Positions 13,974-18,957 of a DNA stretch of 18,957 bases are shown in pieces. The stretch's first letter is position 1. Every line of letters starts with the position of its first letter. The position numbers and the translations under genes are program-made. Source of the stretch: a bacterium HR23 (lineage in GTDB: Bacteria; Chloroflexota; Dehalococcoidia; Lucifugimonadales; HRBIN23); assembly GCA_002923335.1 (NCBI GenBank), contig BEHZ01000018.1, positions 1 through 18,957 of the forward strand, read 5' to 3'. The notes under the pieces are model-generated. The model saw nothing but the letters and a program-made list of their open reading frames with translations. It was not told where the DNA came from and searched no databases.

Positions 13974-15167
13974 ATGGAGCGGGTTGCCCCCATTTACCTG
14001 GACCACGCGGCCACCACCCCGGTGCGCCCGGAGGTGCTGGAGGCCATGCTCCCCTACTTCACCATGCGCTTTGGCAATCCCTCCAGCATCCATTCCCTGG
14101 GCCAGGAGGCACGCAAGGCGGTGGAGGACGCACGGGAGACGGTGGCCCGTATCCTAGGGTGCCGGGCCAGCGAAGTCGTCTTCACCAGTGGGGGCACCGA
14201 GTCCGATAACTCTGCCCTTAAGGGGGTCGCCCTGGCCCTGCGCCACATAGGGAGCCATATCGTTACCTCGGCAGTGGAGCACCACGCCGTCCTCCACACC
14301 TGCCACCAACTGGAGCAGTTGGGCTTCCAGACCACGCTGGTGCCGGTGGACCGTTACGGCATGGTGGACCCCGATACGGTGGGGCGCGCCATCACCGAGC
14401 GCACCATCCTGGTGAGTATTATGTATGCCAACAACGAGGTGGGCACCATTCAGCCCATCGCCGACATCGCGCGGGTGGTGAAGGAGCGGGGGAAGGCCCT
14501 GGGGCGCACCATCCCCTTCCACACCGATGCGGTGCAGGCGGCCGGCTTCCTGGACCTACAGGTGGATGCCCTAGGGGTAGACCTCCTCTCCCTCTCGGCC
14601 CACAAGTTCCACGGCCCCAAGGGGGTAGGGGTGCTTTACATCCGACGCCACACCCCCTTTGAGCCTCTCCTCATGGGTGGGGGGCAGGAGCGGGAGCGTC
14701 GTTCCGGCACCGAGAACGTGCCGGGCATCGTGGGGCTGGCGGTCGCTCTGGCCCTGGCCGAGGAGGAGCGCCCCCAGGTGGTCCCCCGCCTCACCCGCCT
14801 GCGGGACCACTTCATCGCCGGGGTGCAGGAGCGGGTGCCGGGGGCCATCCTGAACGGGCATCCCACCCAGCGCCTCCCCAACAATGCCCACTTCTGCTTC
14901 CCCGGCGTTGAGGGGGAGCCTATCCTGCTGGGCCTGGATATGGAGGGCATCTGTGCCTCCAGCGGGAGCGCCTGCTCCACCGGCTCCCTGGAGCCTTCCC
15001 ATGTGCTGATGGCCATGGGCGTCCCGCCCGACATCGCCCGCTCCAGCGTGCGCTTCACCCTGGGGCGGGATACCACCGAGGCGGAGATAGAGCGGGTGCT
15101 CACGGTCCTCCCCGATCTGGTGCAACGCCTGCGTGCCCTGCCCAGCATGGCTCCCTCCCCGCCGTGA
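13974..15167 (+). CDS. iscS: Cysteine desulfurase, group I (IscS/NifS type)
   Basis: This 397-residue PLP enzyme converts cysteine to alanine and passes persulfide sulfur to Fe-S cluster or thionucleoside assembly. Seen are YLDHAATTP (8-16), the PLP contacts H104, D185 and Q188, Schiff-base lysine K211 in SAHKFHGPKG, and GTEN (245-248). The catalytic Cys is C334 in ASSGSACSTGSLEPSHVL. Their positions follow E. coli IscS (H104, D180, Q183, K206, C328). ATG at 13974 has AAGGAGG ten bases upstream; a GTG at 13968 is only four bases from it and is the alternative. There is no IscU, IscR or thiouridylase gene beside it, so it looks like a stand-alone sulfur donor. iscS and nifS cannot be separated from sequence alone. 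Confidence 0.94.
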   Translation: MERVAPIYLDHAATTPVRPEVLEAMLPYFTMRFGNPSSIHSLGQEARKAVEDARETVARILGCRASEVVFTSGGTESDNSALKGVALALRHIGSHIVTSAVEHHAVLHTCHQLEQLGFQTTLVPVDRYGMVDPDTVGRAITERTILVSIMYANNEVGTIQPIADIARVVKERGKALGRTIPFHTDAVQAAGFLDLQVDALGVDLLSLSAHKFHGPKGVGVLYIRRHTPFEPLLMGGGQERERRSGTENVPGIVGLAVALALAEEERPQVVPRLTRLRDHFIAGVQERVPGAILNGHPTQRLPNNAHFCFPGVEGEPILLGLDMEGICASSGSACSTGSLEPSHVLMAMGVPPDIARSSVRFTLGRDTTEAEIERVLTVLPDLVQRLRALPSMAPSPP

Positions 15168-15177
15168 GCCTATCTCT

Positions 15178-15203
15178 CAGGCGTTGGCCTGTGCCTTTCG
15201 GCA
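15178..15203. other. Two small adjacent stems between the desulfurase and lipoprotein genes
   Basis: CAGGC-GTTG-GCCTG (15178-15191) is followed directly by TGCC-TTTC-GGCA (15192-15203). They lie in the 60-base gap and could be a weak terminator or leader structure; both stems are short, so chance is possible. Confidence 0.25.
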
Positions 15204-15227
15204 GAGGGTTGGCGAGGTAGTATCCAT

Positions 15228-15749
15228 ATGCGCTGGCGCATCGCTAGCCTGGCCTTAGGCCTTCTGGTGGCCCTGGTAGTGGTGGGGTGCATTGAACGGG
15301 TGGACCAGGGCAAGTGGGGATGGGGGCGCATCCTGGTCCTCAACGCCAAACAGCCCCGACTGGTCTCCCAGGTGGGCTTCCAGCACGACGGGAAGCACTG
15401 GGTCATCACCCCCTCCAAGCCCGACCACACCCTTGCGGCCGTCTTGGTTACCATCCGCAACGAGAAGTCCACCCTTGTCAGCCTCATGGTGGACGAGAAG
15501 GCGGCCTACCTGGAGGACCCCCGGGGCAACCGCTGGATGCCCCTGGACTACACCCAGGCCCGACGGGAGGTGAGCGAGCCTGTCCAGCCGGAGGGGGCGT
15601 ATCTCCCTTTCTTGTGGGGGAAACTGGACATCCCCCAGGGCTACCAGGTGCAGGGGTGGATGCTCTTTGAGGTGCCCCAGCGCGCCGACATTCATCTCTT
15701 CGGATGGGAGCAGGCCGACCCCGTGCGTATCCGTTTCAAAGGTCCCTAA
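15228..15749 (+). CDS. Small lipoprotein of unknown function
   Basis: I do not recognise a named family for this 173-residue protein. Residues 1-20 are a lipoprotein signal with lipobox VVVGC and Cys21. The mature part alternates short strands (LAAVLVTIRNEKSTLVSLMVD, residues 68-88) with a conserved-looking DPRGNRWMPLD and a late WMLFEVPQ. This recalls immunoglobulin-like extracellular lipoproteins of the DUF4352 kind, a loose likeness only. GAGGTAG upstream supports the ATG. It stands 60 bases after the cysteine desulfurase and 76 bases before the ABC-2 genes, on the same strand. An outer-face anchored role is inferred; partners are unknown. Confidence 0.8.
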   Translation: MRWRIASLALGLLVALVVVGCIERVDQGKWGWGRILVLNAKQPRLVSQVGFQHDGKHWVITPSKPDHTLAAVLVTIRNEKSTLVSLMVDEKAAYLEDPRGNRWMPLDYTQARREVSEPVQPEGAYLPFLWGKLDIPQGYQVQGWMLFEVPQRADIHLFGWEQADPVRIRFKGP

Positions 15750-15825
15750 CCCCCTTATCCGCTAGAATAGACCCAGTGAGGATGCCAGTGGATGCTACCC
15801 CGGGGTAACGCAGAAAGGGGAGTGT

Positions 15826-16794
15826 ATGGCGGTCGGCGCAGCGGACCAGGTGATGGTGGAGGTGCAAAACCTCACCAAATACTACGGCAACTTCATGGCC
15901 ATTGAGGATGTCTCCTTCACGGTGCGGAGGGGGGACATCCTGGGCTTCCTGGGTCCCAACGGGTCCGGCAAGACCACTACTATGCGCATCGCCACAGGCT
16001 ATCTGCCCCCCACCAGTGGCACGGTGCGCATCGCCGGCTACGATATTCAGACCCAGTCCCTGGAGGCTCGTCGGCGCATCGGCTATCTGCCTGAAACGGT
16101 GCCCCTTTACACCGATATGACGGTGGAAGATTACCTTGAGTTTATGGGCACCCTGCGGGGGATGCCTAAGCAACGCCTGCGCCAGCGTATCAACGAGGTA
16201 ATAGACATCGTCAAAATCCACGAGTATCGGAGCACTCATATCGGCAAACTCTCCAAAGGCTACCGCCAGCGCACCGGACTCGCCCAGGCCATCCTCCACG
16301 AGCCGGAGGTGCTCATCTTGGACGAGCCGACCATCGGTATTGACCCTATTCAGGTGGTGGAGACCCGCCAACTCATTCGGGAGTTGGGGAAGGAGCACAC
16401 CATTATCCTGAGCACCCACATCCTCCCTGAGGTGAGCATGGTGTGCAACCGGGTGGTCATTATCCACGAGGGGAGGGTGGTCGCCGAGGATACCCCTGCC
16501 AACCTGGCAGAACGGCTGAAGGGGACGGAGCGTATAGAACTGGAGGTAAGGGGGCCGGCACGGGAGGTCATGCCCCTTCTGCGGAGCCTGCGGGGGGTTA
16601 TGGATGTGCGACGCCTGGGGGAGGGGGAGCCGGGCACCTACATCGTGGAGTCCCGACGGGGGGCAGACCTGCGGGAGCAAATCGCCCAGGCCATCGTGTC
16701 CAAGGGGTGGGGTCTCCTGAAACTCAATCCCGCCAGTATCTCCCTGGAGGAGATATTCCTCCGCCTTACCGTCCAGGAAGAAGAGGGGGGCTAA
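15826..16794 (+). CDS. ABC-2-type transporter ATPase, GldA-like
   Basis: This 322-residue ATPase belongs to the CcmA/GldA export-type group. It shows GPNGSGKT Walker A (43-50), an IGYLPE segment at the Q-loop position (85-90), a variant signature LSKGYRQR (142-149), Walker B VLILDEPT (162-169) and H-loop H198 (LSTH). A C-terminal domain (about 230-322) ends in SLEEIFLRLT, as usual for this group. ATG at 15826 follows AAAGGGGAG. The permease gene begins 3 bases after its stop and the GldG-like gene follows, so the three form a single export or remodelling complex. A possible -10 (TAGAAT, 15763-15768) without a clear -35 and a palindrome TACCCCGGGGTA (15796-15807) lie upstream. Confidence 0.92.
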   Translation: MAVGAADQVMVEVQNLTKYYGNFMAIEDVSFTVRRGDILGFLGPNGSGKTTTMRIATGYLPPTSGTVRIAGYDIQTQSLEARRRIGYLPETVPLYTDMTVEDYLEFMGTLRGMPKQRLRQRINEVIDIVKIHEYRSTHIGKLSKGYRQRTGLAQAILHEPEVLILDEPTIGIDPIQVVETRQLIRELGKEHTIILSTHILPEVSMVCNRVVIIHEGRVVAEDTPANLAERLKGTERIELEVRGPAREVMPLLRSLRGVMDVRRLGEGEPGTYIVESRRGADLREQIAQAIVSKGWGLLKLNPASISLEEIFLRLTVQEEEGG

Positions 16795-16797
16795 AGC

Positions 16798-17511
16798 GTG
16801 CGCAACACCCTGGCTATCGCCTGGAAGGAGACCAAGTCCTACTTCGGTTCGCCCATGGCGTATGTGATTGGGGCGGTCTTCCTGGCGTTGACGGGCTATT
16901 TCTTCGTCTCCTCCATTAGTCGGCCCTTCGCCGAAGCGACCATTCGGGGGTGGCTCCTGCCCGCCACCTTCTTCTTCGTCTTCTGGGCGCCTGCCCTGAC
17001 CATGCGCCTCTTCGCCGAGGAGCAGAAACTGGGCACCCTGGAACTGCTCCTCACCGCCCCCGTGCATGACTGGGAGGTGGTGCTGGGGAAGTTCCTGGCC
17101 AGTGTGGCGATCCTGGTGGGCACCCTCTCCCTTACCCTTTACTATGTGCTCCTCCTTTTCTGGTTTGGCGACCCGGATGTGGGCCCCCTCCTCTCCGGCT
17201 ACCTGGGCCTCCTGCTGTATGGGAGTGCATCCCTGGCCATTGGGCTGTTCGCCTCCTCCCTGACCAGCAACCAGATCGTCGCTGCTGTCGTGGGCTCGGG
17301 CCTCCTGCTGTTGATGACCCTGGCCGACCAGGCGGCGCAGATTGTGGGGGGCATCGCCTCCCGGGTGTTGGAGCAGATCAGCCTCACCGCCCACTTCGCC
17401 GACTTCGCCCGCGGGGTGATAGACACCCATAATGTGGTGTATTACATCCTGGTAACGGTGTTCGTGCTCTTTCTGACAGAGCGGAACCTGGATTCCCGCA
17501 GGTGGAGGTAA
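16798..17511 (+). CDS. ABC-2-type permease, GldF-like
   Basis: This 237-residue membrane protein has about six hydrophobic helices. It begins with an amphipathic segment (NTLAIAWKETKSYFGSPMAYVIGAVFLALTGYFF, about 3-37) typical of GldF/ABC-2 permeases and contains MRLFAEEQKLGTLELLLTAPV (about 69-89), the family's cytosolic loop. The start is GTG at 16798 with GAGGGGGG upstream. The stop TAA overlaps the ribosome site of the next gene (GGAGG), whose ATG follows after one base. It forms the channel of the complex with the GldA-like ATPase. The cargo is unknown; in Bacteroidota the homologous set is linked to gliding, but here no motility genes are present. Confidence 0.92.
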   Translation: MRNTLAIAWKETKSYFGSPMAYVIGAVFLALTGYFFVSSISRPFAEATIRGWLLPATFFFVFWAPALTMRLFAEEQKLGTLELLLTAPVHDWEVVLGKFLASVAILVGTLSLTLYYVLLLFWFGDPDVGPLLSGYLGLLLYGSASLAIGLFASSLTSNQIVAAVVGSGLLLLMTLADQAAQIVGGIASRVLEQISLTAHFADFARGVIDTHNVVYYILVTVFVLFLTERNLDSRRWR

Positions 17512-17512
17512 C

Positions 17513-18957
17513 ATGTCCCGCCCAGCCGCACGCTCCCGCACCGCCCCTGGCGAGGCCCCCGGCCTGGCCCGCCGTATGCAGATGTGGCTGGCCGGCATCG
17601 CCTCCCTGCTGGGGGCGCTGGGTGGGGCGCTGGTGGTGGGAGGGGGCGCTCTTTACATCTGGGTGCAGGACATTCGGCCCTTTGCCCTGGGAGTGGTGCT
17701 GGCGGGCGCCGGCTTCTTGGTCATCGCAGGGGTATCTGCCTTCCCTGCGGTGAAGAGCGCCGTTACGGGGCGTCGGGGTCGTCTGACCCTCAACGCCCTG
17801 GTGCTCTTTGCCCTGGTTACCACCATCCTGGCCCTACTAGGGTTCATCAGTTTTCGCAGCGCCCAGCGCCTGGATACCACCGCCACCAAACAGTTCACCC
17901 TGGCCCCCCAGACCCTCAAGGTGCTGAAGGGACTGCCCGAGCCCGTGCGGGCGGTCGCTTTCTTTGTCCCCACCCGTGCCGACCAGGCCCAGGACCGCCA
18001 GCGCACCGATGACCTTCTGTTCGAGTTCTCCCGGCGCTCGGACAAGAAGTTCACCTACCAGTTTGTGGACCCGGAGGCGGAGCCCTCTAAGGCGCGGCAG
18101 ATGGGGGTGAGCCAGTATCCCGCCGTGGTCTTTGAAGGCCAGGAGAGCAAGCGCCGACATATCGTTCAGGTGCCTCCTGTTACGGAGCAGGACTTTACCA
18201 GCGCCCTGCTCATCGTTACCGGCACCCAGCAGAAGGTGGTCTACTTCCTCACGGGCCACAACGAGCGGGACATCACCGATGTGCAGGAGAATAGCCAGGG
18301 CTTCGGGTTCGCCGCCCGTGGCCTGGTCAACGACAACTACCGCATCCAGGCTCTGAACCTCTCCCAGGCGGGGAAAGTGCCGGAGGACACGGCGGTTCTG
18401 GTCATCGCCGGCCCCAAGCGGGACCTCCTGGAGAACGAGCGGGACATCCTCTTCCGGTGGCTCAAGGGCGGGGGGCGGGCCCTTTTCCTGCTGGACCCCA
18501 ACCCCCCCCAGACCTTCAAGGACCTGCTGCGCCGGTGGGGTGTGGTGGTGGAGGAGGGCACCGTGGTGGACCAGGGCAGTTCGGTGATGGGCGACCCCCG
18601 CACCCCTGTCGTCCAACGGGTGCAATACCTCCCCCACGCTATTACCGCCCCCTTAGATGTTACCTTCTACCCTCTGGCGACGCCGGTGAACATCCTCCCC
18701 GAATACCGGAAGGACCCCCGCAAACAGCCCCCCTGGGTAACCTATACCCCTCTGCTCTCCACCTCCGCCCGCTCCTGGGCCACCACCGACAAGGAGCGCA
18801 ACGACTTCTTGGAGGGGAAGGACACCCCTGGTCCCGTTCTCCTGGGCATGGCGGTGGAGGCCCTGGCCCCCGTGGACGAGGAACCCCCACTGAACCCCTC
18901 CTCGGCGGAGCAGCCCCGCACCTCCCTGGTGGTGCTGGGGGATTCCGACTTCGCCAC
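17513..18957 (+). CDS. GldG-like ABC-2 auxiliary protein (partial, runs off the window end)
   Basis: The reading frame is open from ATG 17513 to the last base, at least 481 residues. Three membrane segments are seen at about 24-48, 55-78 and 92-114. Next comes the hallmark junction RLDTTATKQFTLAPQTLKVLKGL (119-141) and a long extracytoplasmic domain of the GldG/ABC_transp_aux type, containing VVYFLTGHNERD and a Rossmann-like KGGGRALFLLDPN stretch. In characterised relatives this domain is followed by a C-terminal membrane helix, which would lie beyond the window. GGAGG at the permease stop is its ribosome site. It is the third subunit of the ABC-2 system. No frameshift or internal stop is seen; only the 3' end is missing. 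Confidence 0.9.
   Translation, partial: MSRPAARSRTAPGEAPGLARRMQMWLAGIASLLGALGGALVVGGGALYIWVQDIRPFALGVVLAGAGFLVIAGVSAFPAVKSAVTGRRGRLTLNALVLFALVTTILALLGFISFRSAQRLDTTATKQFTLAPQTLKVLKGLPEPVRAVAFFVPTRADQAQDRQRTDDLLFEFSRRSDKKFTYQFVDPEAEPSKARQMGVSQYPAVVFEGQESKRRHIVQVPPVTEQDFTSALLIVTGTQQKVVYFLTGHNERDITDVQENSQGFGFAARGLVNDNYRIQALNLSQAGKVPEDTAVLVIAGPKRDLLENERDILFRWLKGGGRALFLLDPNPPQTFKDLLRRWGVVVEEGTVVDQGSSVMGDPRTPVVQRVQYLPHAITAPLDVTFYPLATPVNILPEYRKDPRKQPPWVTYTPLLSTSARSWATTDKERNDFLEGKDTPGPVLLGMAVEALAPVDEEPPLNPSSAEQPRTSLVVLGDSDFA

Noticed and set aside
15763..15807. TAGAAT -10-like box and TACCCCGGGGTA palindrome before the GldA-like gene
   Set aside because: There is no matching -35, and a 12-base palindrome is expected several times by chance in this length, so it is not listed as a separate promoter.
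15736..17598. 620-codon minus-strand open frame opposite the ABC-2 genes
   Set aside because: It is an antisense shadow; Walker motifs and membrane helices are on the plus strand.

Overview
The window is a G+C-rich bacterial chromosome segment with tightly packed genes on both strands. It has no phage genes, insertion sequences or CRISPR array. The best guess for the host is a Chloroflexota bacterium, possibly of the Dehalococcoidia/SAR202 kind. This is inference from four things: a lipoprotein signal followed by a long Thr-Pro linker; two mandelate racemase/enolase-superfamily dehydratases; an F420/flavin-type luciferase-like oxidoreductase; and a GldA/F/G-type ABC system outside Bacteroidota. 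No marker gene settles the taxonomy.

Left part (1-4668, all minus strand). In transcription order this holds the two ATPases of a peptide/nickel-family importer (dppD-like, then dppF-like, overlapping by ATGA), an enolase-superfamily sugar-acid dehydratase, three tRNA genes (Ala-CGC, Arg-CCT, Trp-CCA) behind a near-consensus promoter, and a luciferase-like monooxygenase.

Middle (4669-9954). A 239-bp divergent region carries two back-to-back sigma-70-type promoters. Rightward from it run the lipoprotein solute-binding protein, the two permeases of the same importer, and an MFS transporter. Together the five Dpp-like proteins make one complete importer split over two divergent transcripts. The dehydratase beside the ATPases suggests the cargo may be an organic acid or sugar acid rather than a peptide.

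Right part (9955-18957). A second enolase-superfamily dehydratase on the minus strand is divergent from a plus-strand run. That run starts with a SpeD-family pyruvoyl decarboxylase and an agmatinase-family ureohydrolase, a likely polyamine operon, followed by a site-2 protease with CBS domains. Next come a group I cysteine desulfurase and a small lipoprotein. Last is an ABC-2 export-type system (ATPase, permease, GldG-like auxiliary protein); its final gene runs off the window end.

No gene-free stretch exceeds 300 bases. The longest gaps (4669-4907, 9955-10118, 11268-11435) are described below. The most interesting points are the SpeD/agmatinase pairing, which could be a pyruvoyl arginine decarboxylase route to putrescine; the mirror-image promoters of the split importer, one giving a nearly leaderless ATPase mRNA; and a palindrome covering the -10 of the second dehydratase.
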